Positions 18,578 to 27,544 of a DNA stretch of 64,000 nt are shown one piece after another. The notes under the pieces were generated by a model. It was not told the DNA's origin. It made no database searches and was given only the letters and a program-made list of their open reading frames with translations. Both the position numbers and the translations under genes were made by a program. This DNA is from Mycolicibacterium vulneris (GTDB lineage Bacteria > Actinomycetota > Actinomycetes > Mycobacteriales > Mycobacteriaceae): positions 1 to 64,000 of the forward strand of contig NZ_NCXM01000014.1 in assembly GCF_002104765.1 (NCBI RefSeq), read 5' to 3'. The number at the start of each line of letters is the position of its first letter. The stretch's first letter is position 1.

Positions 18578-19393
18578 TCAGTGCCCCGTCCCGAACCGCA
18601 CCCCGATCGTGGTCAGCACCACGTTGACCGCGTAGAGCGCGACGACGCAGAGCACAACGGTCTCGTTGACCGCGGTGCCCAGGCCCTTGGAACCGCCGCG
18701 CACGGTCAGGCCGCGGTAGCAGCCGACCAAGCCGGCGATCAGGCCGAAGATGGCGGCTTTGACAGTCGCGATGACGACCTCGGGCAGGCCGGTGATGGTG
18801 GTCAGGGTAGCCAGGTACGCGCCGCCCGACACGTTCTGCAGGTAGACGCCGAACAGGTAGCCGCCGACCAGGCCCACGGTGATCACCAGGCCGTTGAGCA
18901 GGGTGGCGACCAGGGTCGCGGCGATAACGCGAGGCACCACCAGCCGGTGGATCGGGTCGATGCCGAGCACTTCCATCGCGTCGATCTCTTCACGGATGGT
19001 GCGGGCACCCAGGTCCGCGCAGATCGCGGTCGAGCCTGCGCCGGCGACCACCAGCACCGTGGTCAGCGGGCCGAGCTGGGTGACGGCGCCGATCGCGGCG
19101 CCGGCGCCGGACAGGTCGGCCGCGCCGAACTGGGCGAGCAGGACGTTGAGCGTGAAGATCAGCAGCACAGTCAGCGGGATCGACACCATGATGGTCGGCA
19201 GGAACGCCACCCGCATGATGAACCAGCATTGCTGGATGAACTCGCGGTACTGGAACGGCCAGCGGAACAGCGCCTTTCCGGTGAGCACGCACATCCGGAA
19301 AAATCCCCCGACAAGCGTCAAGGGCGTCTCCAGTTGGTCGCGTACATAGCTGACCAAGTAGGGACCCCGCCGACTTGTCGACGTTGAAGTCAC
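18578..19393 (-). CDS. yrbE1A: MlaE-like permease YrbE1A
   Basis: 271 aa from a GTG start with AGAGGGGG upstream. Membrane helices run from about residue 50 onward. The coupling motif TIREEIDAMEVLGIDP (about residues 133-148) matches the permease family. It forms the Mce1 pore with YrbE1B. It is separated from fadD5 by a 317-bp spacer with hairpins, so this half of the operon may have its own transcription control. Confidence 0.96.
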   Translation of the reverse strand: MTSTSTSRRGPYLVSYVRDQLETPLTLVGGFFRMCVLTGKALFRWPFQYREFIQQCWFIMRVAFLPTIMVSIPLTVLLIFTLNVLLAQFGAADLSGAGAAIGAVTQLGPLTTVLVVAGAGSTAICADLGARTIREEIDAMEVLGIDPIHRLVVPRVIAATLVATLLNGLVITVGLVGGYLFGVYLQNVSGGAYLATLTTITGLPEVVIATVKAAIFGLIAGLVGCYRGLTVRGGSKGLGTAVNETVVLCVVALYAVNVVLTTIGVRFGTGH

Positions 19394-19470
19394 CGCTGCC
19401 CCCTCTGGCCGTCACCGCGCGCCTCCTGGCGTCGCGGCGGATCGTCTAGCACGCCTCGCCCCCTCACCGT

Positions 19471-19512
19471 CCCCCGCAAGCGGGCGGCACCCCCAGTGCG
19501 GCCGGGGGTGCC
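19471..19512. repeat. Two GC-rich hairpins in the fadD5-yrbE1A spacer
   Basis: CCCGC-AA-GCGGG (19473-19484) is directly followed by GGCACCCCC-N9-GGGGGTGCC (19486-19512), both with perfect arms. No U-tract follows on either strand, so a classic intrinsic terminator is unlikely. It could be an RNA-processing or attenuation element between fadD5 and the mce genes, or one copy of a dispersed intergenic repeat. The rest of the spacer (19394-19710) holds no gene; 19600-19710 is distinctly AT-richer and may contain a promoter reading toward yrbE1A. Confidence 0.6.
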
Positions 19513-19710
19513 CCCACCTCGCCCCGGCTTGATGCCTGTGACCATCGGCTCCCTACTGGCAAGTAGTAACGGAGACCACAGGAATGTACCCGATGGCCAA
19601 GCACGTGTGAACCGCATCTGCACAATTAACCCTTCGCCAACAGCTGGCAAACGTTACAGCTCCCGTCAATTTTCCTTTCTGCTCCTAAAATCTCTTGCCC
19701 TAGAATGGAT

Positions 19711-21306
19711 TTAGTCGATTTCTCCGACGCCGTAGCGGACCCGCAGTTCAGTCTTGAGCACCTTCCCAGCCGGGTTGCGCGGCAGCGCGTCGACGATCTC
19801 GAGCGCCTTGGGATGCTTGTACCGCGCCAGCCGCTCGGTCAGAAACTCATCGAGCTCGTCGAGCCGTAAATTGTCGCCAGCGACAGCGGCGACCGCGATG
19901 GGCACCTCGCCCCACTTGTCGTGAGCACGGCCGATCACGGCGACCTCGACGATGCTGGGGTGGCTGGCGAGGACGTTTTCCACCTCGGCGCAGTAGATGT
20001 TCTCGCCGCCGGAGATGATCATGTCCTTCTTACGGTCGACCACCCACACGTAGCCGTCCTCGTCCATGCGGACGAGGTCGCCGGAATGGAACCAGCCGCC
20101 GGCGAACGCTTCCGCCGTGGCCTCCGGGTTGTTCCAGTAGCCGCTCATCAAAGTCGGTGCGCGGTAAACGATTTCGCCGACCTCACCGATCGGCACGTCG
20201 TTCATGTTTTCGTCGACGACGCGGGCGGCCACGGTGGGGATCACCTTGCCGACCGAGCCGCGCTTGCGGATGGCGTCTTCGCCCAGCAACATGCACGTGA
20301 CCGGCGACATCTCCGTCTGGCCGAAGGCGGCGAGGATCTGGGTGCCGGGGAATCTCGCCGACATCTCCCGCAGCAGCGCGTCGGGAGCCGGTGCGGCGCC
20401 CCACGAGATCACCCGCAACCTCAGGTCACGCGGGCGGGCGTGCTGTTCGGCGCAGACTGCCTGCCACTGGGCGGGCACCAGGAAGATGCCGGTGACCTTC
20501 TCCGCGGCGAGCACGTCGAGCAGCTGCCCGGGTTCGAACGCGCCGAGCGGGTAGATCACCGTCGGGATACCGAGCAGCACCCCCGTCAGCAGGTTGCCGA
20601 TGCCGGCGATGTGGAAGAACGGCACACCGACGAACCCGACGTCGTTGTTGATGTCCGCGCCGTTGGTGTACAGCCCGGTCATCGTCTGGCCGGTCAGGTT
20701 GGTGTGGGTCAGCACGGCGCCCTTCGACCGGCCCGTGGTGCCCGACGTGTACATGATCAGGGCCGGCGAGTCGTTCGGGATGTCGACGGGCCGGTGCTGT
20801 TGGCCGGGCTCGTTGATCAGGTCCTCGTAGCCGAGGACGCTGTCGTCGGTCGAGCCGCCGGCCACCACGATGGTGCCCAGCAGCGATTCGATGTCGCGGA
20901 CTCCGGTGGCCACCGGGGCCAGCACGGGTTCGGTGATGATGACGCGGGCTTCGCAATCCTGGACCAGGAACGCGATTTCGGGCGGGGTGAGCCGGAAGTT
21001 CAGCGGGACCGCGATGGCGCCGAGCATGTTGGCGGCCAGCACCGACTCGACGAACTCGGTGCGGTTGAGCATCAGGATCATGACCCGGTCGCCGAAGCCG
21101 ACACCCCGGCGGCTCAGCGCGTCGGCCAGCGACGACACCCGGTCGCGCAGTTCGCCCCACGTCAGGGTTTTGCCCACGAAACGCAGCGCCGTCGCCTTCG
21201 GCTGCATCAGCGCGTGCCGCTCGAGCTGGTTCACCCAGTTCTGTCGCCGGGCCAGGTACGGCTGCTCGTTCGCCTGTGTCGGATGGTTCGCCAATTGCGC
21301 GGTCAA
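19711..21306 (-). CDS. fadD5: Acyl-CoA synthetase FadD5
   Basis: 531 aa from a TTG start with GGGAAG upstream. It is an ANL-superfamily enzyme: P-loop YTSGTTGRSKG (about residues 191-201), GWFHSGDLVRMDEDGYVWVVDRKKDMIISGGENIY in the C-terminal part, and the catalytic lysine motif NPAGKVLK near the end. It activates fatty acids with ATP and CoA and, by its fixed place at the head of mce1 operons, probably handles fatty acids brought in by or released for Mce1. Divergent from mce1R. Confidence 0.95.
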   Translation of the reverse strand: MTAQLANHPTQANEQPYLARRQNWVNQLERHALMQPKATALRFVGKTLTWGELRDRVSSLADALSRRGVGFGDRVMILMLNRTEFVESVLAANMLGAIAVPLNFRLTPPEIAFLVQDCEARVIITEPVLAPVATGVRDIESLLGTIVVAGGSTDDSVLGYEDLINEPGQQHRPVDIPNDSPALIMYTSGTTGRSKGAVLTHTNLTGQTMTGLYTNGADINNDVGFVGVPFFHIAGIGNLLTGVLLGIPTVIYPLGAFEPGQLLDVLAAEKVTGIFLVPAQWQAVCAEQHARPRDLRLRVISWGAAPAPDALLREMSARFPGTQILAAFGQTEMSPVTCMLLGEDAIRKRGSVGKVIPTVAARVVDENMNDVPIGEVGEIVYRAPTLMSGYWNNPEATAEAFAGGWFHSGDLVRMDEDGYVWVVDRKKDMIISGGENIYCAEVENVLASHPSIVEVAVIGRAHDKWGEVPIAVAAVAGDNLRLDELDEFLTERLARYKHPKALEIVDALPRNPAGKVLKTELRVRYGVGEID

Positions 21307-21372
21307 AACTCAGCACTTCCCTTCACTCGCGCACCGCTTGCGCCAGGTTGATATTTGATAAAACTTGGTGTT

Positions 21373-21432
21373 GTGTGGGTCACACTATGGCGTTGACGGT
21401 CTACTGACAAGTCCCAGTTAACGCCCGTCAAC
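21373..21432. promoter_or_regulatory. fadD5/mce1 promoter with dyads, probable Mce1R control region
   Basis: On the minus strand TTGTCA (21410-21405), a 17-bp spacer and TAGTGT (21387-21382) form a good mycobacterial promoter for fadD5. GTGTG-GGT-CACAC (21373-21385) overlaps the -10. GTTGACGG (21392-21399) and CCGTCAAC (21425-21432) form a perfect 8-bp inverted repeat around the -35. A shorter ACTG/CAGT dyad (21403-21418) lies inside it. In M. tuberculosis Mce1R binds this same spacer; which dyad is its site here is inferred. Confidence 0.6.
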
Positions 21433-21478
21433 ACGTAAACCCCGTCCCGCCAAGCCCACGAAAGCCCTGGCAGCCCCC

Positions 21479-22171
21479 GTGAACGCACCGATGTCAATGC
21501 AGCCGAGGAGTCGGCGGCCGCTACGCCGGGCGCAGTTGTCCGATGAGGTGGCCGGTCACCTGCGGGCGGCGATCATGTCCGGATCCCTGCGCCCGGGGAC
21601 GTTCATCCGGTTGGACGAGACCGCGGCCGAGCTCGGGGTCAGCGTCACCCCGGTGCGCGAGGCCCTGCTGAAGCTGCGCGGCGAGGGCATGGTGCAGCTC
21701 GAACCGCACCGCGGCCATGTCGTGCTGCCGCTGACCCGGCAGGACATCGAGGACATCTTCTGGCTGCAGGCATCGATCGCTCGCGAGCTGGCGGCCGCGG
21801 CCACCGACCACATCACCGACGCCGAGATCGACGAGCTGGACCGGATCAACGATTCGCTGGCCGCGGCCGTGGGGTCCGGCGACGCCGAGACCATCGCGGG
21901 CATCGAGTTCGCGTTCCACCGCGTCTTCAATCAGGCGAGCGGCCGGATCAAGCTGGCCTGGTTCCTGCTCAACGCCGCGCGCTACATGCCGGTGCTGGTC
22001 TACGCCGCCGATCCGCAGTGGGGAGAGGAGGCGGTGGACAACCACCGCCAGCTGATCGCCGCGCTGCGCCGCCGCGACACCGCCGCGGTGATCGAGCACA
22101 CCGTGTGGCAGTTCACCGACGCGGTGACTCGGCTGACCGAGATGCGCGACCGCACCGGGATCTTCGACTAG
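21479..22171 (+). CDS. mce1R: GntR/FadR-type repressor Mce1R
   Basis: 230 aa from GTG; ATG codons follow at residues 5 and 7. The N-terminal winged helix (about residues 15-80, ETAAELGVSVTPVREALLKL as the recognition part) and an all-helical FCD ligand domain (about 88-215) place it in the FadR subfamily. It is divergent from fadD5, as Mce1R (Rv0165c) is in M. tuberculosis, where it represses mce1. The ligand is probably a fatty acid or acyl-CoA. Confidence 0.93.
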   Translation: MNAPMSMQPRSRRPLRRAQLSDEVAGHLRAAIMSGSLRPGTFIRLDETAAELGVSVTPVREALLKLRGEGMVQLEPHRGHVVLPLTRQDIEDIFWLQASIARELAAAATDHITDAEIDELDRINDSLAAAVGSGDAETIAGIEFAFHRVFNQASGRIKLAWFLLNAARYMPVLVYAADPQWGEEAVDNHRQLIAALRRRDTAAVIEHTVWQFTDAVTRLTEMRDRTGIFD

Positions 22172-22251
22172 CTGTGATCGCGAGCGTGGCCGCAGCAGGT
22201 CGCCACTACAGGCCGTAGCCGGGCGCAGCGGGTCGGCGCGATCAGGACCAG

Positions 22252-22692
22252 CTAGCTCGAGGCCAGCTGCTCGGCGCGCTGCTTGAGGCTTTCGGCCAGA
22301 TGGTCGAGCACGTTGTTGAGGAGTTGCTTCACCATCGGTGCCGGAACCGGCATGGAGGTTTCGACGTCGAGGTCCACCGTCAGCAGGCTCGACGCCCCCA
22401 TCGACACCACGCTGAACAACTGCTCCTGCTTGGTGAACAGGTCGCCCTGCTGCAGGACGGTCTGGATCTGGTTTTCGCCCGGGTAGTACACGGCCTGGAT
22501 GAACATGCTCTGCATGCCCTGGTAATCGGTGTCGAGCCGCAGCTGGCTGGGGCGCCCGTCGTCGTAGCGGGCAAGCACCCAGAGGCCCTTGATCTCCTCG
22601 TTCCACTGCGGGTAGGCCTCGAAGTCGCCGACGATCTTCATGATCAATGCGGCGTCGGCGGTCACCTCGACGGTCTTGCTCATGACTGGCAT
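22252..22692 (-). CDS. SRPBCC (polyketide cyclase/START-like) protein, TB18.5 family
   Basis: 146 aa. Start MPVMSKTVEVTADAA, with a second ATG 3 codons on. The whole protein is one helix-grip SRPBCC domain, a fold that holds hydrophobic ligands, and it matches the Rv0164 product. Its position beside mce1R is conserved. The ligand and biochemical role are not established. Confidence 0.88.
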   Translation of the reverse strand: MPVMSKTVEVTADAALIMKIVGDFEAYPQWNEEIKGLWVLARYDDGRPSQLRLDTDYQGMQSMFIQAVYYPGENQIQTVLQQGDLFTKQEQLFSVVSMGASSLLTVDLDVETSMPVPAPMVKQLLNNVLDHLAESLKQRAEQLASS

Positions 22693-22787
22693 GCGCGAAG
22701 CATAGCCGGGCCCGCGGTGCGTCCATGCGGTGCCGTCGCGGCCCCGTTCGGTGACGAAAGCCCAGGTGCCAGGCCCTTATTGGTGGA

Positions 22788-23264
22788 CTATTGGTCAACG
22801 GTGGCCGTGGCCAGCAGCGCGCGGACGGCGTCGGGAATCGGGACGGACTTGCGGGTGACCCGGTCGACGTAGACATGCACCCAGTGCCCCAGCGCGGTGA
22901 CGGGTTGCGCCTTGCTTTCCGCGGCGTCTGTCCGGAACACGCCCAGCCGGTAGGTGACGCTGCTGCGGCCCAGCCGCGTGACGGCCAGGCCCACCATGAG
23001 GTCCTGCGGGAATTGCAGTTCGGAGAAGTAGCGGCAACCCGATTCGGCGACGATGCCCAGCGCGGGCGTGGTGATCGGGTCCAGCCCGGTGCTGGTGTTG
23101 ATCCAGGCGTTGATCGCGGTGTCGAACAGCTGGTAGTACACGGCGTTGTTGAGGTGGCCGAACATGTCGTTGTCGGCCCACCGGGTTCCGACCGGCCACA
23201 GCACCGGAAAGTCGTTGCTGGTCAGCCCGTCCGGTGCGGGCGGAACTAAGGGAGCCGACGCCAT
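22788..23264 (-). CDS. Hotdog-fold acyl-CoA thioesterase (Rv0163 homologue)
   Basis: 158 aa from the ATG at 23264; the open frame extends upstream but would overlap adhE1. It resembles 4HBT/FcbC-type thioesterases: VGTRWADNDMFGHLNNAVYYQLFDTA (about residues 25-50) has the conserved Asp and the HxNN segment of the active site. It likely hydrolyses an acyl-CoA. It is divergent from adhE1, with only 14 bp between the start codons. Confidence 0.82.
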   Translation of the reverse strand: MASAPLVPPAPDGLTSNDFPVLWPVGTRWADNDMFGHLNNAVYYQLFDTAINAWINTSTGLDPITTPALGIVAESGCRYFSELQFPQDLMVGLAVTRLGRSSVTYRLGVFRTDAAESKAQPVTALGHWVHVYVDRVTRKSVPIPDAVRALLATATVDQ

Positions 23265-23278
23265 GGTTGTATTCCAAC

Positions 23279-24391
23279 ATGCCTTCAATCCGGGGCGCCG
23301 TACTGGAGCACATCGGGTCACCTCGGCCCTACGCGCAGTCGCGGCCCATCGCCATCACCGAACTCGACCTGGCGCCCCCGGGGCGCGACGAAGTCCTGGT
23401 CCGCGTCGAGGCGGCCGGTGTCTGCCACTCCGACCTGTCGGTGGTCGACGGGAACAGGGTGCGGCCGGTGCCGATGTTGCTCGGCCACGAGGCCGCCGGG
23501 ATCGTCGAGCGGGTCGGCGAAGGCGTCGACGACCTGGCCGTGGGTCAGCGGGTAGTGCTGGTGTTCTTGCCGCGGTGCGGCCATTGCGCGGCGTGCGCCA
23601 CCGACGGCCTAACGCCGTGTGAACCCGGCAGTGCGGCGAACGGCGCAGGCACCTTGCTCGGCGGCGACATTCGGCTCAGCCGGGCCGGGCACCCGGTGTT
23701 TCACCATCTCGGCGTCTCGGGCTTCGCGACGCACGCGGTCGTCAATCGGGCCAGCGCGGTCGCGGTGCCCGGCGACGTGCCGCCCGACGTCGCCGCGCTG
23801 CTGGGCTGCGCGGTGCTCACCGGTGGTGGCGCCGTGCTCAACGTGGGGCATCCGCGGCCCGGCCAGACCGTCGCCGTCGTCGGGCTCGGGGGTGTCGGGA
23901 TGGCGGCGCTGCTCACCGCGCTGACCTACGACGACGTGCGCGTCGTGGCCGTCGACCAGCTGCCGGAGAAGTTGGCGGCCGCACGCCGCCTGGGCGCCCA
24001 TGACGCCTACACGCCGCAGCAGGCCGCGGATGCCGGGGTGAAGGCCGCGGTGGTGGTCGAGGCCGTCGGTCATCCGGCCGCGCTGGAGACCTCGATCGGC
24101 TTGACCGCGCCAGGGGGGCGGACCATCACCGTGGGTCTGCCGCCGCCCGCCGCGCGAATCAGCGTGTCACCGTTGGGTTTTGTGGCCGAGGGCCGGTCGT
24201 TGATCGGCAGCTACCTCGGCTCGGCGGTACCCAGCCGGGACATTCCTCGTTTCGTCGAGCTGTGGCAGTCCGGGCGGTTGCCGGTGGAATCGCTGGTGTC
24301 GTCGACGATTCCGTTGGAGGGTATCAACGAGGCGATGGACAACCTGGCCGACGGCACCGCCGTGCGGCAGCTGATCAGGTTCGACGGTTAG
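23279..24391 (+). CDS. adhE1: Zinc-dependent alcohol dehydrogenase AdhE1
   Basis: 370 aa from the ATG at 23279; an upstream in-frame start at 23234 would lie inside the divergent thioesterase. Medium-chain dehydrogenase: catalytic zinc ligands in GVCHSD and GHEAAG, four structural-zinc cysteines in CGHCAACATDGLTPC, and the Rossmann motif GLGGVG. NAD-dependent oxidation of an alcohol or aldehyde. It ends at the border of the accessory cluster and overlaps the convergent hydrolase by 4 bp. Confidence 0.9.
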   Translation: MPSIRGAVLEHIGSPRPYAQSRPIAITELDLAPPGRDEVLVRVEAAGVCHSDLSVVDGNRVRPVPMLLGHEAAGIVERVGEGVDDLAVGQRVVLVFLPRCGHCAACATDGLTPCEPGSAANGAGTLLGGDIRLSRAGHPVFHHLGVSGFATHAVVNRASAVAVPGDVPPDVAALLGCAVLTGGGAVLNVGHPRPGQTVAVVGLGGVGMAALLTALTYDDVRVVAVDQLPEKLAAARRLGAHDAYTPQQAADAGVKAAVVVEAVGHPAALETSIGLTAPGGRTITVGLPPPAARISVSPLGFVAEGRSLIGSYLGSAVPSRDIPRFVELWQSGRLPVESLVSSTIPLEGINEAMDNLADGTAVRQLIRFDG

Positions 24392-25326
24392 TCGTTGTGC
24401 AACGCGCCGGCCAGGACGTGGCCCTGCAGCGCGAACAGTCGTTGCGAGCCCACCCAATCCGGCAACAGCGAGTCGAACCCGTGACAGGCGCGCGCGAAGA
24501 CGTGCAGCTCGGCGGAGGCCCCGGCGCGCAGTAGCCGCAGCGCGTAGTCGACCGCCTCGTCCCGAAACGGGTCGACCTCCGCGCAGGTGATCAAAGCCGG
24601 TGGTAGTCCGGCGAATTCGCCGCGCCGGGCGGGCACCGCGGATGCGGATGCGCCGGCCGGGCCCAGGTAGTGGCGCCACATCAGCTCGGCGCCCTCACCG
24701 TCGAACGCCGGGCTGGCGCGGAACTCCGCCTTGGACGGGGTGGCCCGGTCGTCGAGCACCGGTTGGTGCAGCAACTGGAACACCACCGGCGGCGCCGCGC
24801 CGTCGGTGGCCCGCTGCGCCAGGCACGCGGCCAGGGTGGCGCCGGCGCTGCTGCCCGCGACCGCCAGCCGCGCCGGATCCACCTCGAGCTCAACCGCATT
24901 CGCGGCCACCCAGCGCAACACGGCGTCGGCGTCCTCCAGGGCCGCCGGATGAGGATGTTCGGGGGCGAGCCGGTAGTCGACCGACACCACGGTGCAGCGG
25001 CCGCGGCGCGCAAGCTCCACGCATTGCACGTGATCGGTATCGAGGTTGCCCAGTGCGAATCCGCCGGCGTGGCAGAACACCACGGCAGGCGCCGGGCCCG
25101 CGGGCCCACCACGATAGATGCGCACCCCGACGTCAGCGGAGTCCGTCGGCACGCTGCCCTCGACGATCCGGAACCCGCGCGCATCGGTCTGCTCGGCGGT
25201 CTGTCGGCGGCGTTCGTTGAACGGTTCCCGGGTGAGTTGGATTGCGGCCAGCGAGAAGTCGGTGCGCGTCGTCGCGACCTCACGCAGCGCGGGGTCCAGG
25301 CGATCGGCGCCGTCCAGCCCCGTCAC
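24388..25326 (-). CDS. Hormone-sensitive-lipase-type alpha/beta hydrolase
   Basis: 312 aa from the GTG at 25326 (GTGA overlap with the monooxygenase stop); upstream frame extension to 25752 is a shadow. Oxyanion motif HAGG (residues 86-89; the canonical form is HGGG), nucleophile elbow GSSAG with Ser160, catalytic Asp in DPFRDEA and His in CHGFD. Esterase or lactonase of the HSL family. Last gene of the nine-gene minus-strand operon; a plausible step is hydrolysis of the ester or lactone made by the upstream Baeyer-Villiger enzyme. Confidence 0.85.
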   Translation of the reverse strand: MTGLDGADRLDPALREVATTRTDFSLAAIQLTREPFNERRRQTAEQTDARGFRIVEGSVPTDSADVGVRIYRGGPAGPAPAVVFCHAGGFALGNLDTDHVQCVELARRGRCTVVSVDYRLAPEHPHPAALEDADAVLRWVAANAVELEVDPARLAVAGSSAGATLAACLAQRATDGAAPPVVFQLLHQPVLDDRATPSKAEFRASPAFDGEGAELMWRHYLGPAGASASAVPARRGEFAGLPPALITCAEVDPFRDEAVDYALRLLRAGASAELHVFARACHGFDSLLPDWVGSQRLFALQGHVLAGALHND

Positions 25327-26819
25327 CGCGCGCCCCGCTCCGGCGCGGTGACCGCGTCGGGCGCCGGCCTGATGGGCGCGGTGAAGAGGAAGTCGGTCGG
25401 GGTGAACCTGCGCGTCATGTTCCAGAAGGCCCGCGCGCTGCGCGGCCACTGGGTGACCACGCGGCCGTTGGGCGCGCGGAAGTAGCTGCTGCACTGGGTG
25501 GTCCAGACGGTGCCCACCATCCATCGATCGATCTTGGCGACGAAGTCGGCCAGCGCGGCGGGCCGCACAGCGACGTAGCGCTTGCCCCTGCGCCGCAGGT
25601 ATTTCAGTGCCCGCACGATGTAGCGTGCCTGCGCCTCGAGGATGAAGATGACGCTGTTGGAGCCGACATTGGTGTTGGGTCCGTACAGCATGAAGAAGTT
25701 GGGGAATCCCGGCACGGCCATGCCGAGGTAGGCGTGCGCCCCGTCTTGCCACACCTCCCGCAGGGTCATTCCCCCTTCGCCGGACACGTCCAGTTCTGCG
25801 AGATAGTCGGCCGCGGCATAGCCGGTGGCGCAGACCACCAGGTCCACCTCGCGTTCGGTGCCGTCGTCGGTTACCAGGGATCGGCCGCGCAGGGCGCGCG
25901 CCGGGCTGGTCACCACTTCGACGTTGGGCCTGGTCAGTGCGGACAGGTAGTCCGAGGAGAACACCAGCCGCTTGCAGCCCATCGGGTGCTCCGGGGTGAG
26001 CTTACGGCGCAATTCCTCGTCGTCAACCGTCTTCTCGAGGAGTCCGAGCGCGACGGCCTTGAATTGCTCGGTCTTTTCGCTGCCGTGCTCGATCACCGCA
26101 ATGTTCGATTCGCTGCGTAGCCACAGCCGGGCCCGGTAGAGCTTTTTGGCCAACGGGAGGTGCGCGAACAGCCAGCGTTCGTGCCGCGTGTAGTGCCGGT
26201 CCGGCTTCGGCAGGATCCAGGTCGGCGACCGTTGCACCGAATACACCTTGTCGGCGACCTTCGCCAGCTCGGGGATCAGCTGGGAGGCCGTCGAACCGGT
26301 GCCCAGCACGGCGATCCGCCTGCCTTCCAACGGTATCGAGTGATCCCAGCGCGCCGAGTGCATCACCGTCCCGGCAAAAGGCTCTTCTTCGATGAGGTCG
26401 GGAAGCAGCGGCCGGGTGAACAGCCCGACCGCCGACACGACGACGTTGAAGTGGTGCTGCTCGCCCGATGCGGTGGTCAGGCACCACAGCTGGCCGTCCG
26501 GATCCCATCGCGCCGCTGTGATTTCGGTGCGTAGCCGCAGGTGTGGCCGCAGGCCGTACTTGTCGGCGCAGCGCTGGAAGTAGTCCAGGATCTCGGGCTG
26601 CCCCGACCACAGCCGTGACCAGTCGGCGTTCAGGTCGAACGAATAGGAGTAGAGGTGCGATTTGACGTCGCACGCCAGGCCCGGATAGGTGTTGATTCGC
26701 CAGGTGCCCCCGACGCCGTCCTCCCTGTCGAAGATGGTGAACCGGTCAAAACCGGCCCGTGACAGCATGATTCCCAGCGCCAGCCCGCCGGGCCCGGCAC
26801 CGATGATGCCGACGCTCAT
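25323..26819 (-). CDS. Baeyer-Villiger-type flavin monooxygenase
   Basis: 498 aa from the ATG at 26819 (ATGA overlap with the SDR stop). FAD motif GAGPGG (residues 7-12), second dinucleotide motif GTGSTA (173-178), and between them the Baeyer-Villiger fingerprint FxGxxxHxxxW at residues 148-158, followed by Asp. This points to NADPH- and O2-dependent insertion of oxygen next to a ketone to give an ester or lactone. The upstream P450 and dehydrogenases could supply the ketone. Confidence 0.88.
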   Translation of the reverse strand: MSVGIIGAGPGGLALGIMLSRAGFDRFTIFDREDGVGGTWRINTYPGLACDVKSHLYSYSFDLNADWSRLWSGQPEILDYFQRCADKYGLRPHLRLRTEITAARWDPDGQLWCLTTASGEQHHFNVVVSAVGLFTRPLLPDLIEEEPFAGTVMHSARWDHSIPLEGRRIAVLGTGSTASQLIPELAKVADKVYSVQRSPTWILPKPDRHYTRHERWLFAHLPLAKKLYRARLWLRSESNIAVIEHGSEKTEQFKAVALGLLEKTVDDEELRRKLTPEHPMGCKRLVFSSDYLSALTRPNVEVVTSPARALRGRSLVTDDGTEREVDLVVCATGYAAADYLAELDVSGEGGMTLREVWQDGAHAYLGMAVPGFPNFFMLYGPNTNVGSNSVIFILEAQARYIVRALKYLRRRGKRYVAVRPAALADFVAKIDRWMVGTVWTTQCSSYFRAPNGRVVTQWPRSARAFWNMTRRFTPTDFLFTAPIRPAPDAVTAPERGAR

Positions 26820-27544
26820 CGGATCTGCAGGCATTGCCCACCGTCGATGATGAGTTCGGAGCCCGTGATGAACGACGCCTCGTCGGAGACCAAAAAGGCC
26901 ACGGCGTCGGCGACTTCACCGGCCTCGCCGATCCGCCCGAACATCGACGCCTCGGCCAGCCGCGCCTGGGCCACCTCGTCGAGCATCGAGGTGGCGATCG
27001 GCCCGGGGAAGACGGCATTGACCCGGATGCCGGAGGGTGCGAGTTCGGCGGCGACGGTCTGGGTCAGTCCGCGCAGCGCCCACTTGGACGACCCGTAGGC
27101 GCTGTGCTGCGGGAAGGGACGGATCGCACCGGTGCTGCAGATGTTGACGACCGACGCGTTCGACGCCTTCCGTAGTTGTTCCAGCGCCGCGCGCATGCCG
27201 AGGAACGGGCCCAGACAGTTGACGCGCCAGGCGGTTTCGAAACCGTCGGTCGTCTCCTCGGTCAGCGACGCCCGATGCAGCACGCCGGCGCAGTTGACCA
27301 GCGCGCTCAGCGACCCGAAGCGCCCGACGACCTCCGCGACCACGGAGTCCCACTGCTCCGGCGAGGTGACGTCGAGCTCGAGGGCGATCAGGCCGTCGTC
27401 GCCTGCTCCACCGACCGCGGCGCGGAGTTCGTCGATTCGCCGATCGCAGGCGGCCACCGAGAATCCCTTGCCGCGCAGGCGGTTGGCGATGGCTAGGCCC
27501 TGTCCCCCGGCGGCGCCGGTCACCAGTGCTACGCGTTGGTTCAT
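26816..27544 (-). CDS. Short-chain dehydrogenase/reductase
   Basis: 242 aa from the ATG at 27544 (ATGA overlap with the SnoaL-like gene). Classical SDR: TGAAGGQG cofactor motif (residues 9-16), NCAG at about 84-87, catalytic Ser137, Tyr150 and Lys154. Likely oxidises a secondary alcohol or reduces a ketone in the cluster pathway. An upstream extension to 27619 overlaps the previous gene and is not used. Confidence 0.9.
   Translation of the reverse strand: MNQRVALVTGAAGGQGLAIANRLRGKGFSVAACDRRIDELRAAVGGAGDDGLIALELDVTSPEQWDSVVAEVVGRFGSLSALVNCAGVLHRASLTEETTDGFETAWRVNCLGPFLGMRAALEQLRKASNASVVNICSTGAIRPFPQHSAYGSSKWALRGLTQTVAAELAPSGIRVNAVFPGPIATSMLDEVAQARLAEASMFGRIGEAGEVADAVAFLVSDEASFITGSELIIDGGQCLQIR

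Noticed and set aside
19390..19650. An 86-aa open frame in the fadD5-yrbE1A spacer
   Set aside because: It runs through both hairpins, is Arg/Gly-rich and has no ribosome-binding site or known relative.
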